DNA of 9,235 nt from Gammaproteobacteria bacterium (GTDB lineage Bacteria; Pseudomonadota; Gammaproteobacteria; UBA9214), in the NCBI GenBank assembly GCA_020027635.1, contig JAHKKL010000047.1:1-9235 (forward strand). The letters run 5' to 3'. This document shows, one piece after another, positions 1-6,488 of this stretch; position 1 is the first letter of the stretch, and every line of letters begins with the position of its first letter. Under the pieces are notes generated by a model. The model was not told where the DNA came from. It saw only the letters and a program-made list of their open reading frames with translations, and ran no database searches. The position numbers were made by a program, and so were the translations under genes.

Positions 1-153
1 GAAATTCGGAATCTTGAAGGCGACGAAAAAGGCATCCATGCCGGCCGTGGCGCCGAACCAGGCCATGACCATGTCCCGCACCAGTCCCAGCACCCGGGAC
101 ACCAGCGTCATCGCACCAACAATAATCGTATTTTTTAGTAACTTGTGAGTCAT
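1..153 (-). CDS. murJ: MurJ lipid II flippase, N-terminal part (cut by the window edge)
   Basis: Reading the minus strand from the ATG at 153 gives 51 residues starting MTHKLLKNTIIVGAMTLVSR, then VLGLVRD and ATAGMDAFFVAFKIPNF. This is the start of the first membrane helix of MurJ/MviN, where the SRVLGxxRD and TDAFFVAFKxPN blocks are characteristic. MurJ is the inner-membrane flippase (MOP superfamily, about 500 residues and 14 helices) that moves lipid II to the periplasm for peptidoglycan synthesis. Only the first tenth is present; the rest lies left of the window. A second in-frame ATG at 111 is possible but would remove part of the first conserved block. No clear Shine-Dalgarno precedes the ATG at 153, so the exact start is open. 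It is divergent from rpsT, an arrangement I recall from Pseudomonas. Confidence 0.9.
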   Translation of the reverse strand, partial: MTHKLLKNTIIVGAMTLVSRVLGLVRDMVMAWFGATAGMDAFFVAFKIPNF

Positions 154-431
154 ACACGGAGTCGCCACAGCCGGGGCGCATCGGGCTGGGTAGTCATTGC
201 AGGAGGATTGCTTGAACGGATGTAAAGGCCATTTGGAAAACAGTAGCTTAACAGCAGGTCACGGCCCGCGCACCGGTTTGGTCCAACAATTCCCGGTTCA
301 GTCCGGTGAGCGGCATACCTGTCCACCATGGCTGCTCCCGGGATGGTTTCCGGTGTTGTCCGAGCGCTGGCGATGATCCCCGGTTCGGAAGTCTCGCTGG
401 CGCGCGCCACCATTCTCCCGCCTGCGTGAGA
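154..431. other. murJ-rpsT divergent spacer, nothing recognised
   Basis: These 278 bases, together with the rpsT promoter that follows, separate murJ from rpsT. I see no gene, RNA or strong promoter for murJ. A long minus-strand reading frame crosses it, but it continues antisense through rpsT and has no protein-like character. The only structure is a weak inverted repeat, CACCGG at 271-276 against CCGGTG at 303-308, with a 26-base loop. Confidence 0.4.
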
Positions 432-460
432 TTGACAAATCACCCGAAAATCCGCATAGT
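432..460 (+). promoter_or_regulatory. sigma-70 promoter of rpsT
   Basis: A perfect -35 hexamer TTGACA (432-437) is followed by exactly 17 bases and CATAGT (455-460), which matches four of six positions of TATAAT. Transcription would start near 467, giving a leader of about 30 bases before the TTG start of rpsT at 498. The position and spacing fit a strong housekeeping promoter for a ribosomal protein gene. Confidence 0.75.
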
Positions 461-497
461 ACGCCGCCTTTGAACCACCCGCGTCAGGAGTCGTACT

Positions 498-758
498 TTG
501 GCCAATACAGCACAAGCAACCAAGCGCGCGCGTCAGGCGGAAATCCACCGCCAGCGCAATGCCAGTCAACGCTCGGAACTGCGCACCTCGATCAAGAAGG
601 TCTTTGCCGCCATCCGCACCGGCAATGCAGAGGCCGCCACGCAGGCCTACCGCAAGGCGGTACCGGTCATCGACAGCGCCGTAGGCAAGGGACTGATTCA
701 TCACAACAAGGCCGCCCGCCACAAGAGCCGCCTCAATCAGCATATCCGCGCCCTCTGA
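498..758 (+). CDS. rpsT: 30S ribosomal protein S20
   Basis: The 86-residue product begins MANTAQATKRARQAEIHRQR and ends NKAARHKSRLNQHIRAL, which is a full-length S20 (usual length about 87). S20 binds 16S rRNA early in 30S assembly and is almost entirely helical and basic, as here. The start is a TTG, not an ATG. It is fixed by the conserved N-terminus (MANTAQA) and by CAGGAG at 485-490, seven bases upstream. Escherichia coli rpsT also starts with UUG, and there the weak start is part of feedback control of S20 synthesis; the same role here is inference. The gene is a single transcription unit with its own promoter (432-460) and terminator (786-809). It faces proB convergently and is divergent from murJ. 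Confidence 0.97.
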   Translation: MANTAQATKRARQAEIHRQRNASQRSELRTSIKKVFAAIRTGNAEAATQAYRKAVPVIDSAVGKGLIHHNKAARHKSRLNQHIRAL

Positions 759-785
759 TTTTCAGGCGCGCCTGCAGCTTCAACC

Positions 786-809
786 AAGCCGGTCAACGAC
801 CGGCTTTTT
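786..809 (+). terminator. rho-independent terminator of rpsT
   Basis: AAGCCGGTC (786-794) pairs perfectly with GACCGGCTT (798-806) around the three-base loop AAC, and the T-run continues to 809 (TTTTT at 805-809). It lies 28 bases after the rpsT stop. proB ends at 820 on the other strand, so the stem also sits just past the proB stop. The minus strand lacks a matching T-run, so its use for proB is doubtful. Confidence 0.88.
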
Positions 810-819
810 CATTGACGGG

Positions 820-1947
820 CTAGCCCATCAGGACCAGGTTGTCGCGGTGTATCAGCTCCGGTTCATCGACATACCCCAGGAGCTCTTCGATGCGGTGGCT
901 GGGTTGCCCGATGATTCTGCGTGATTCCTCGGCACTGTAGTTCACCAGCCCGCGGGCAGCCTCCTCACCGCCAGGCCCGTAACACACCACCAGGTCACCG
1001 CGATCGAAATCACCCTCCACCCGGGTCACACCGACGGGCAGCAGGCTCCTGCCGGCCGCACGCAGTACGGTGATGGCGCCGTCATCAAGCGTCAGATGAC
1101 CACGCACCTGCAGCCGTCCGGCAAGCCATTGCTTGCGTGCCGCCAGTGGCGCACTGGCTGGAAACAGGCGGGTGCCGAGTTCCTCACCCGAGGCCAGGCG
1201 CTGGAGGATGTTTTCCTCCTTGCCCGAGGCGATCACCGTCAGTGTCCCGGAACGCGCCGCGCGCGCCGCCGCCCGCACCTTGGTCAGCATGCCGCCCCGT
1301 CCGAGTACCCCGCCGGTATCGCCCGCCATGGATTCCAGCGCCGCGTCACCGGCCTGCGCCTCGGTCAGCAGTGAGGCTTGCGCATCCCGGCGCGGGTCTT
1401 TGTCATACACACCGGCCTGATCAGTCAGCAGGACCAGCAGATCGGCCTCCACCAGGTTGGCCACCAGCGCGGCCAGCGTGTCGTTGTCGCCGAAGCGGAT
1501 TTCCTCGGTCGCCACGGTGTCGTTTTCATTCACGACCGGCACCACGCCCAGCCTGAGGAGGGTGCGCAAGGTGCTGCGGGCATTCAGGTACCGCTGGCGG
1601 TCGGCGAGGTCGTCGTGGGTAAGCAGTACCTGCGCGGTGTGCAGGCCGTATTTCTGGAAACGCGATTCATAGGCCTGGATCAGCCCCATCTGGCCAACGG
1701 CCGCCGCCGCCTGCAGTTCGTGCAGGGCGTGCGGGCGACGGGTCCATCCCAGACGCGTCATGCCCTCGGCCACCGCGCCGGAAGAGACCAGCAGCATTTC
1801 ACGGCCCTGCTTGCGCAGGTCAGCGATCTGTTCAACCCAACCGTCGATTCCGCCCACCGCCAGGCCACGACCGTTGTCCGTCAGCAGTGCGCTGCCGATC
1901 TTGATGACCCAACGCCTGCAATCGCTCGCTTTCAAGTGTTTCGACAT
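820..1947 (-). CDS. proB: glutamate 5-kinase
   Basis: ProB phosphorylates L-glutamate with ATP to gamma-glutamyl phosphate, the first and usually proline-inhibited step of proline synthesis in the cytoplasm. The 375 residues match full-length bacterial ProB. An amino-acid-kinase domain carries VIKIGSALL (14-22, with K16), VSSGAVAEG (54-62), NENDTV (140-145), FGDND (152-156), TDQAGVYDKDPR (175-186) and GRGGMLTK (216-223). A C-terminal PUA domain covers roughly 278-350. The ATG at 1947 is the only start that keeps the first nucleotide-binding block, but its Shine-Dalgarno is weak. It lies 71 bases downstream of obgE on the same strand and is probably cotranscribed with it, an order known in Pseudomonas. 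The next pathway gene, proA, is not in the window. Confidence 0.96.
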   Translation of the reverse strand: MSKHLKASDCRRWVIKIGSALLTDNGRGLAVGGIDGWVEQIADLRKQGREMLLVSSGAVAEGMTRLGWTRRPHALHELQAAAAVGQMGLIQAYESRFQKYGLHTAQVLLTHDDLADRQRYLNARSTLRTLLRLGVVPVVNENDTVATEEIRFGDNDTLAALVANLVEADLLVLLTDQAGVYDKDPRRDAQASLLTEAQAGDAALESMAGDTGGVLGRGGMLTKVRAAARAARSGTLTVIASGKEENILQRLASGEELGTRLFPASAPLAARKQWLAGRLQVRGHLTLDDGAITVLRAAGRSLLPVGVTRVEGDFDRGDLVVCYGPGGEEAARGLVNYSAEESRRIIGQPSHRIEELLGYVDEPELIHRDNLVLMG

Positions 1948-2018
1948 CTTCGCCAGAAATCCGCGTCACGGCCCCGCCGACGGGGACCCTCGTATATCAG
2001 CCGCCAGGCAGGATAACT

Positions 2019-3050
2019 TTAACCGCCCTCACCCGCATCTTCCATTGCCCTGACCCTGTCGAGATAGGCCATAACATCCTGCACCAGGTCGTCCGTGCCG
2101 TCCCGCCTGAGGCCGGATATCTCGTAGGCTGGCCCCTGCCAGCCCAGGGCGTCGATGATGGTCCGGCAGCGATCCTGCCGTTCATCCGGTGCGACCAGGT
2201 CGACTTTATTGAACACCAACCAGCGTTCCCTCCTGGCCAGCTCCGGACTGAACTGTTCCAGCTCCTTCATGATGATGGCAATGTCCGCCACCGGGCTGGC
2301 CAGGGGGCCGATGTCCACCAGATGCAGCAGGAGGCGGGTACGGGACAAATGCTTGAGGAACTGGACACCCAGTCCGGCGCCCTGTGCGGCCCCCTCGATC
2401 AAGCCCGGGACATCGGCCATCACGAAGCTGCGGTGCTCCGCCACGCGGACGACACCGAGGTTCGGGTGCAGCGTGGTAAAGGGGTAATCGGCCACTTTCG
2501 GGCGTGCGGAGGATACGGCGCGAATCAGGGTGGATTTGCCGGCATTGGGCATACCGAGCAGCCCCACATCGGCCAGCAGCTTGAGCTCGGTCCGCAAATG
2601 GCGCGCCTCGCCGGGTGTTCCGGGCTTCGATTGCCGCGGGGCGCGGTTGGTGGAACTCTTGAAACGGGTGTTGCCCAACCCGTGAAAGCCGCCCCTTGCC
2701 ACCAGCAGCCGCTCGCCGTGACGCACCAGATCGCCGATAAGCTCGCCGGTGTCCTCCTCGTGCACGATGGTCCCCACGGGCACCTTGACGATGAGGTCCG
2801 CGCCGGACTTGCCGGTACGGTTCTTGCTCATCCCGTTCTGGCCGCGTTCTGCCAGGAATTTACGGTTATGCCGGAAATCGACCAGGGTATTCACGGCGCT
2901 TTCCGCTTCAAGGTAGACACTGCCCCCGTCACCGCCATCACCGCCGTCCGGGCCGCCGAAGGGAATGTATTTCTCGCGCCGGAAACTGACGCAGCCATTC
3001 CCGCCGTCCCCGGCGCGTACCTCGATGGTTGCTTCGTCGATGAACTTCAT
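2019..3050 (-). CDS. obgE: Obg family GTPase involved in ribosome assembly (CgtA)
   Basis: ObgE is a GTPase that binds the 50S subunit and links ribosome maturation to the stringent response. The 343 residues start with the glycine-rich Obg fold (MKFIDEATIEVRAGDGGNG, then the GGDGGDGG loops, to about residue 158). The G domain follows: G1 GMPNAGKST (166-174), G2 TTLHPN (192-197), G3 DVPGLIEGA (213-221) and G4 NKVDL (281-285). The G5 position reads ISGLRRDG (311-318), where the usual motif is SA, so here it is SG. The acidic tail found in the 390-residue E. coli protein is absent, leaving only EDAGEGG. The ATG at 3050 is fixed by the conserved N-terminus, though no good Shine-Dalgarno is visible. 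It sits between rpmA and proB, as in relatives. Confidence 0.97.
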   Translation of the reverse strand: MKFIDEATIEVRAGDGGNGCVSFRREKYIPFGGPDGGDGGDGGSVYLEAESAVNTLVDFRHNRKFLAERGQNGMSKNRTGKSGADLIVKVPVGTIVHEEDTGELIGDLVRHGERLLVARGGFHGLGNTRFKSSTNRAPRQSKPGTPGEARHLRTELKLLADVGLLGMPNAGKSTLIRAVSSARPKVADYPFTTLHPNLGVVRVAEHRSFVMADVPGLIEGAAQGAGLGVQFLKHLSRTRLLLHLVDIGPLASPVADIAIIMKELEQFSPELARRERWLVFNKVDLVAPDERQDRCRTIIDALGWQGPAYEISGLRRDGTDDLVQDVMAYLDRVRAMEDAGEGG

Positions 3051-3146
3051 GGGATGCGGATGACAGGACAGACCCGAATGGCACGTAATTTAAGGGATAT
3101 TGTCATAAACGAATAAATGGCCACGGAAAAACACGGACTATACAAT

Positions 3147-3216
3147 GTAGGGTGCGCTGTGCGCACCGGAGAGAACATGCAAACGGTTGATTCATGGTGC
3201 GCACGGCGCACCCTAC
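3147..3216. repeat. inverted pair of REP-type palindromes (BIME-like)
   Basis: The left unit (3147-3167) is GTAG followed by GGTGCGC, loop TGT and GCGCACC, a perfect 7-bp stem. The right unit (3196-3216, minus strand) is GTAG, GGTGCGC, loop CGT and GCGCACC, so the two differ by one base, in the loop. They are separated by 28 bases and point at each other. A GTAG or GTGG head followed by a palindrome is the known signature of REP sequences mobilised by REP-associated tyrosine transposases (RAYT). Pairs of inverted REPs are called BIMEs. No RAYT gene and no target duplication are visible here, so the assignment rests on structure alone. Confidence 0.75.
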
Positions 3217-3320
3217 GCGATTACCAACGCCGTTTGCGACATCCTCCGGAGGGAAAAGGGACTCACCCTTAATATCCTGGTACAAGATATCCGGTCACTG
3301 CACAAAATCGCCAATCATCC

Positions 3321-3336
3321 CTCGCCCAAAGGCGAG
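3321..3336. repeat. short perfect hairpin, REP-like
   Basis: CTCGCC (3321-3326) pairs with GGCGAG (3331-3336) around a four-base loop, CAAA. Flanking CC at 3319-3320 could pair with GG at 3338-3339 across one bulged A. On the plus strand it is followed by TTT only, so it is a poor terminator. It may be another intergenic palindrome or an mRNA-stabilising stem of the rpmA or obgE transcript. Confidence 0.4.
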
Positions 3337-3347
3337 AGGTTTACTGA

Positions 3348-3361
3348 TCCCCTATCGGGGA
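3348..3361. repeat. short perfect hairpin next to the rpmA terminator
   Basis: TCCCC (3348-3352) pairs with GGGGA (3357-3361) around the loop TATC. It lies directly beyond the T-run of the rpmA terminator on the minus strand and could act as a second stem behind it. It has no T-run of its own. Confidence 0.35.
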
Positions 3362-3365
3362 CTCT

Positions 3366-3394
3366 AAAAGAAAAACCCCGCACGGTGGCGGGGT
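3366..3394 (-). terminator. rho-independent terminator of rplU-rpmA
   Basis: Read on the minus strand, ACCCCGC (3394-3388) pairs with GCGGGGT (3381-3375) around a six-base loop, followed by a run of T residues (3375-3371), a C and TTTT (3369-3366). It begins about 25 bases after the rpmA stop. This ends the two-gene ribosomal protein transcript before the REP pair and obgE. Confidence 0.88.
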
Positions 3395-3419
3395 CGTTCA
3401 ATCCAGCCGGACCTCAGGT

Positions 3420-3677
3420 TCAGCCGGCGACCACTTCGACGTACTTGCGCTTCCTGGTGCCGCGCTCGACAAAACGCACGGTGCCGTCACTCTTGGCGAA
3501 CAGGGTATGGTCCCTGCCGCAACCGACATTCCGGCCGGCGTGGAAAGGCGTGCCCCGCTGCCGAATGATGATGTTGCCGGCAATAACCGACTCACCACCG
3601 TAACATTTGACGCCAAGGCGCTTCGACTCGGAATCGCGACCGTTACGTGTACTGCCGCCTGCCTTCTTGTGTGCCAT
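3420..3677 (-). CDS. rpmA: 50S ribosomal protein L27
   Basis: The 85-residue product begins MAHKKAGGSTRNGRDSESKR and contains GVKCYGGESVIAGNIIIRQRG, followed by TPFHAGRNVG and DHTLFA. This is a complete bacterial L27 with the exposed N-terminal tail that reaches the peptidyl transferase centre. There is no N-terminal extension to be cleaved, unlike L27 of Firmicutes. The ATG is preceded by AGAGGA seven bases upstream (minus strand), a good ribosome binding site. It follows rplU by 27 bases on the same strand and shares its promoter (4060-4088). A strong terminator follows. Confidence 0.97.
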   Translation of the reverse strand: MAHKKAGGSTRNGRDSESKRLGVKCYGGESVIAGNIIIRQRGTPFHAGRNVGCGRDHTLFAKSDGTVRFVERGTRKRKYVEVVAG

Positions 3678-3704
3678 TGAATAATCCTCTAAACACGCGG
3701 GTCA

Positions 3705-4013
3705 TCACGAGATGCCCGTGATCTCCACTTCGGTGTAGCTCTGGCGATGTCCCATCCGCTTCATGTGATGCTTGCGCCGTTTGAACTTGATGATTTCGAC
3801 CTTGTCGGCACGGCCATGGCTTTTGACCCTGGCGGTCACGCGGCTGCCGTCCAGGTAGGGGACACCGATCTTGACATCGTCGCCCGCGCCAACCATCAGG
3901 ACCCGCTCGAACTCGACGGACTCACCCTCGCCGGCGTCCAGTTTCTCAACCCTCAAGGTATCTCCCTGCGAGACTCGGTATTGCTTACCACCGGTTTTTA
4001 TCACCGCATACAT
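3705..4013 (-). CDS. rplU: 50S ribosomal protein L21
   Basis: From the ATG at 4013 the product is 103 residues, starting MYAVIKTGGKQYRVSQGDTL and containing KFKRRKHHMKRMGHRQ, the typical rRNA-binding basic stretch of L21, which contacts 23S rRNA near L20. The reading frame is open further upstream to an ATG at 4088. I reject that start because the conserved family N-terminus is MYAVIxTGGKQY, because GGAG sits eight bases before the ATG at 4013, and because the extension would run through the -10 element of the promoter at 4060-4065. It is the first gene of the rplU-rpmA unit and is divergent from ispB, a conserved gammaproteobacterial arrangement. Confidence 0.95.
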   Translation of the reverse strand: MYAVIKTGGKQYRVSQGDTLRVEKLDAGEGESVEFERVLMVGAGDDVKIGVPYLDGSRVTARVKSHGRADKVEIIKFKRRKHHMKRMGHRQSYTEVEITGIS

Positions 4014-4059
4014 GTCAGTAACTCCAGCTACATCACCAGTATTCAGAAAAAGGCCGCTC

Positions 4060-4088
4060 ATTTTAATGATTGCCCTGTTCAAGGTCAA
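4060..4088 (-). promoter_or_regulatory. sigma-70 promoter of rplU-rpmA
   Basis: On the minus strand TTGACC (4088-4083; five of six matches) is separated by exactly 17 bases from TAAAAT (4065-4060; five of six). Transcription should start near 4053, leaving a leader of about 40 bases with GGAG before the rplU ATG. This is the best promoter in the window after that of rpsT. Confidence 0.78.
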
Positions 4089-4188
4089 TCAAATACCTTC
4101 TGGTACATGGCGTTTAACATCGTTAGACTAGCAAGTCCGTCTGGTAACCGGCAAGTCAGCGGCCGAATCCGGCCAGAAATACGCAGGA

Positions 4189-5190
4189 ATGCAGGAAGTC
4201 ACTCTCAATCAGCACGTTATGATGAGCGTCGAGGCGTTGCGTGCGCTCGTGTCCGAGGACGTGGCAGCGGTTGATGAATTGATCAGATCGCGCCTGTACA
4301 GCAATGTTCCCCTGATCAACCAGCTTTCAAACTACATCATCAACAGTGGCGGCAAGCGTCTGCGCCCACTGCTGGTTCTGCTTTCCGCCCGCGCCTGCCA
4401 GTACCAGGGCAGCCAGCATATCAACCTGGCCGCGGTGGTCGAATTCATCCATACCGCAACGCTGCTGCATGATGATGTTGTCGATGCCTCGCTATTGCGA
4501 CGCGGCAACATGACCGCCAACGCCGTGTGGGGCAACGAGGCCAGCGTCCTCGTAGGGGATTTCCTCTATTCGCGCGCCTTTGAGATGATGGTCGAGGCCA
4601 ACGACATGCGCATAATGGAAATCATGTCGCATACGACCAATACCATCGCCGAGGGAGAAGTGCTGCAGTTGCTTAACTGCCACGACGCGGAGACGACAGA
4701 GGCGCGCTACATGGAAGTGATCAGCCGCAAGACCGCCAAGCTCTTCGAGGCTGCCGCGCAGATCGGTGCGATCCTTGGCAGGCAGCCGGATGCGGTCGAA
4801 GCCGCCCTGGCCAGCTACGGATTGCACCTCGGCATCGCCTTCCAGCTGATCGACGATGTCCTGGATTACAGCGCCTCCCCCGGGGATACCGGCAAGAATC
4901 TCGGGGATGACCTCGCCGAGGGCAAACCTACACTGCCGCTGCTTCGCGCCATGCGCCTGGGCACGCCGGATGAGGCACAGCTCATCCGCAAGGCAATCGA
5001 GAACGGCGGGCATGAAAACATGTCAGCCGTGCTCGCCGCCATTGAATCGACCGGAAGCATCCCGTACACTGCGCAGGCCGCGCAACGAGAAGCCGATCAG
5101 GCCATTGCGGCACTGGAGCCGTTGCCGGCATCCACCTACAAGGAGGCGCTGTACAGCCTCGCGGAATTTTCCGTCAGTCGCACGTATTAG
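4189..5190 (+). CDS. ispB: octaprenyl/polyprenyl diphosphate synthase
   Basis: IspB elongates farnesyl diphosphate with isopentenyl units to the long chain used as the quinone tail. From the first ATG the protein has 333 residues. Family motifs are GGKRLRP (54-60), the first aspartate-rich motif DDVVD (95-99), FQLIDD (218-223) with the second motif DDVLD (222-226), and GKNLGDDLAEGKPTLP (235-250). The start is uncertain. The ATG at 4189 has AGGA directly against it, too close to serve. The ATGs at 4219 and 4222 fit the usual N-terminus better (MSVEALRALVSEDVAAVD aligns with E. coli IspB from its Met) but also lack a Shine-Dalgarno at normal distance. The gene diverges from rplU and ends two bases before tRNA-Pro. 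Chain length (C40 or other) cannot be read from the sequence. Confidence 0.95.
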   Translation: MQEVTLNQHVMMSVEALRALVSEDVAAVDELIRSRLYSNVPLINQLSNYIINSGGKRLRPLLVLLSARACQYQGSQHINLAAVVEFIHTATLLHDDVVDASLLRRGNMTANAVWGNEASVLVGDFLYSRAFEMMVEANDMRIMEIMSHTTNTIAEGEVLQLLNCHDAETTEARYMEVISRKTAKLFEAAAQIGAILGRQPDAVEAALASYGLHLGIAFQLIDDVLDYSASPGDTGKNLGDDLAEGKPTLPLLRAMRLGTPDEAQLIRKAIENGGHENMSAVLAAIESTGSIPYTAQAAQREADQAIAALEPLPASTYKEALYSLAEFSVSRTY

Positions 5191-5192
5191 AT

Positions 5193-5270
<78 letters not shown>

Positions 5271-5274
5271 TCAT

Positions 5275-5309
5275 GAGAACCGCATCCCGACCGTTTCCCG
5301 GTTCTCTTT
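5275..5309 (+). terminator. possible terminator after ispB-tRNA-Pro
   Basis: GAGAACCG (5275-5282) pairs perfectly with CGGTTCTC (5299-5306) around a 16-base loop and is followed by TTTC and TTC. The long loop and short, interrupted T-run make it weaker than the other terminators in this window. Its position, six bases after the tRNA CCA end, supports the role. The rest of the spacer up to 5461 shows no gene. Confidence 0.5.
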
Positions 5310-5461
5310 CTTCAATGAAATCCGGCCCGGCAGTAGCTTTCTCACCCCCTGACCGCCTTTTTCATGCCCGCATCAAGACAATCAATTCCCGCCCGTCAGG
5401 CTACGCAAGAAGCTGTTATTACGGCTCATTTATGAGAACAAGGGTTGATGCAGGGTTAACT

Positions 5462-5475
5462 TTGACTGAGATCAA
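5462..5475 (+). promoter_or_regulatory. FNR/ANR-like binding site before the cytochrome gene
   Basis: TTGACTGAGATCAA matches nine of the ten defined bases of the FNR/ANR consensus TTGAT-N4-ATCAA. Its centre is about 82 bases before the cytochrome start codon at 5551. Possible -10 elements are TATAGG (5496-5501) and TATGCT (5503-5508). They would place the site near -39.5 or -46.5, close to but not exactly the -41.5 of class II FNR promoters. The link to oxygen control of the downstream cytochrome is inference. Confidence 0.5.
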
Positions 5476-5550
5476 GGAAGTTGCATGTCTCAAGGTATAG
5501 GTTATGCTAAAAAACGTGGTTGAATTAATCTGTCGGTTACGGAGGAGTCA

Positions 5551-5931
5551 ATGATGGCCATCAGGCATGCATACCTACCCACTATTCTGGTCAGCACCCT
5601 GATGACCATCGCCTGCAGCGGGGAACATAAACCGGGTTACACTGCAGACGTCAGGCCGATTCTGGATAAACATTGCGCAGAATGTCACATGCCAGACATG
5701 GAGGGGGCGACAAAGAGCGGTTTTCAAGTCGATTCCTATGCCTCGATCATGAAGGGGACGAAATTAGGCCCGGTCATCGTTCCAGGATCTGCAGAATCGA
5801 GTACCTTGTACATACTCGTCGCCGGCAAGGCCGACCCCACGATCAATATGCCGCATGGCAAGCAAGCGATTTCGGCAAATGAGATAGACACGATCAGGCT
5901 CTGGATAGACCAGGGCGCGATGGATAACTAG
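5551..5931 (+). CDS. small monohaem c-type cytochrome, planctomycete-type (PSCyt1-like) domain, probably membrane-anchored or secreted
   Basis: The 126-residue product has a hydrophobic N-terminus (about 7-21) ending in TIAC (Cys22), which could be a weak lipobox or part of an ordinary signal peptide. The mature part starts near YTADVRPILDKHCAECH, where CAECH (42-46) is the haem c site. Further features are the GPVIVPGSAESSTLY block, NMPHG with Met100 as likely distal haem ligand, and IDTIRLWIDQGA at the end. The order VRPIL-x3-CxxCH ... PG-x3-S-x-L ... MP ... W-I-x2-GA is that of the planctomycete-type cytochrome c domain (PF07635). It probably carries electrons in the periplasm; no partner is encoded next to it. 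GGAGGAG at 5541-5547 suits the ATG at 5554 better than that at 5551, so the protein may be one residue shorter. An FNR-like site lies upstream. Confidence 0.85.
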   Translation: MMAIRHAYLPTILVSTLMTIACSGEHKPGYTADVRPILDKHCAECHMPDMEGATKSGFQVDSYASIMKGTKLGPVIVPGSAESSTLYILVAGKADPTINMPHGKQAISANEIDTIRLWIDQGAMDN

Positions 5932-6488
5932 ATTACCCGGATTTTCCACCGGGCAGGGAATAGCCCCTGACCGGTTGTCATAAACAGCGCATGCACGCCC
6001 CCGGGCCGCATGAGACAGGTTGCACAGCTTGCGTCGCATACGCTGTTATTTTATCTGGGATTCCAGCGGCGGCGCAGAACGGACACGCCAGCCAGGACTC
6101 ATCAATCAGGGGTATCAAGTACGGAAAGGACCATGTCCGGCTCATACCGTTGCCAGGTACCGGAGTTTTCCGTCTAACGCTTCGTACCCCTGCCGGTACA
6201 GCCGTGAAATAAGCGGAACCGGTTAACGCAGCTTGCAGCTGGTCGCGTCTTTCTGGTGGTTTTTGCCTATGGACTGGAGACAGACGGTGTGTAATTCCAT
6301 AGTAATCTGACGGGTTCAACGTTTGATGTCACCGGCAGATGCCATAGCAAGCGGGTCGTCGGATGGCATGACGGGGAAGGGACAACGGTATCCGGGAATC
6401 GGCAGGGAGCAGGACATCGGAACAGGCAGAGCGAATCCATTGACCAGCTTCAGTCGCACCTGAAGCAACTATAAAGAGGGCCGGGACG
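5932..6488. other. 557-base spacer without a convincing gene
   Basis: Neither strand carries a gene I can support. One plus frame, 5991-6212 (73 codons), has a signal-peptide-like stretch (VAYAVILSGIPAAAQNG) followed by an ordinary-looking tail (GIKYGKDHVRLIPLPGTGVF), but it has no Shine-Dalgarno and matches nothing I know. It may be a small secreted protein or a remnant. A 7-bp inverted repeat, ATGCCAT (6339-6345) with ATGGCAT (6363-6369), lies upstream of the next gene and might be an operator. TATAAA at 6470-6475 is too close to the next start, and without a matching -35, to be called a promoter. Confidence 0.4.

Larger units (their letters stand above)
3051..3419. other. rpmA-obgE spacer holding terminator, hairpins and REP pair
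   Basis: This 369-base spacer separates rpmA from obgE and holds no gene. From right to left it contains a minus-strand terminator (3366-3394), two perfect short hairpins (3348-3361 and 3321-3336), and an inverted pair of REP-type palindromes (3147-3216). The last 96 bases before obgE (3051-3146) are AT-rich but show no promoter I can defend. The terminator after rpmA implies that obgE-proB has a promoter of its own or depends on readthrough. Confidence 0.6.

Noticed and set aside
150..743. Minus-strand frame of 197 codons between murJ and rpsT
   Set aside because: Most of it is antisense to rpsT, and its remaining part lacks any known motif or start signal.
1378..2016. Long plus-strand frame of 212 codons
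   Set aside because: It is antisense to proB, with no protein-like motifs and no ribosome binding site. It is a by-product of high GC content.
2322..3116. Long plus-strand frame of 264 codons
   Set aside because: It is antisense to obgE; the recognisable protein is on the minus strand.
4070..4130. Promoter for ispB on the plus strand
   Set aside because: TTGCCC (4070-4075) and TAGACT (4124-4129) were tried, but neither pairs with a second element at acceptable spacing.
4492..5013. Minus-strand frame of 173 codons inside ispB
   Set aside because: It is a shadow of ispB, which has all the prenyltransferase motifs in the plus frame.
5936..5953. Terminator after the cytochrome gene
   Set aside because: CCCGG/CCGGG forms a 5-bp stem with an eight-base loop but has no T-run.
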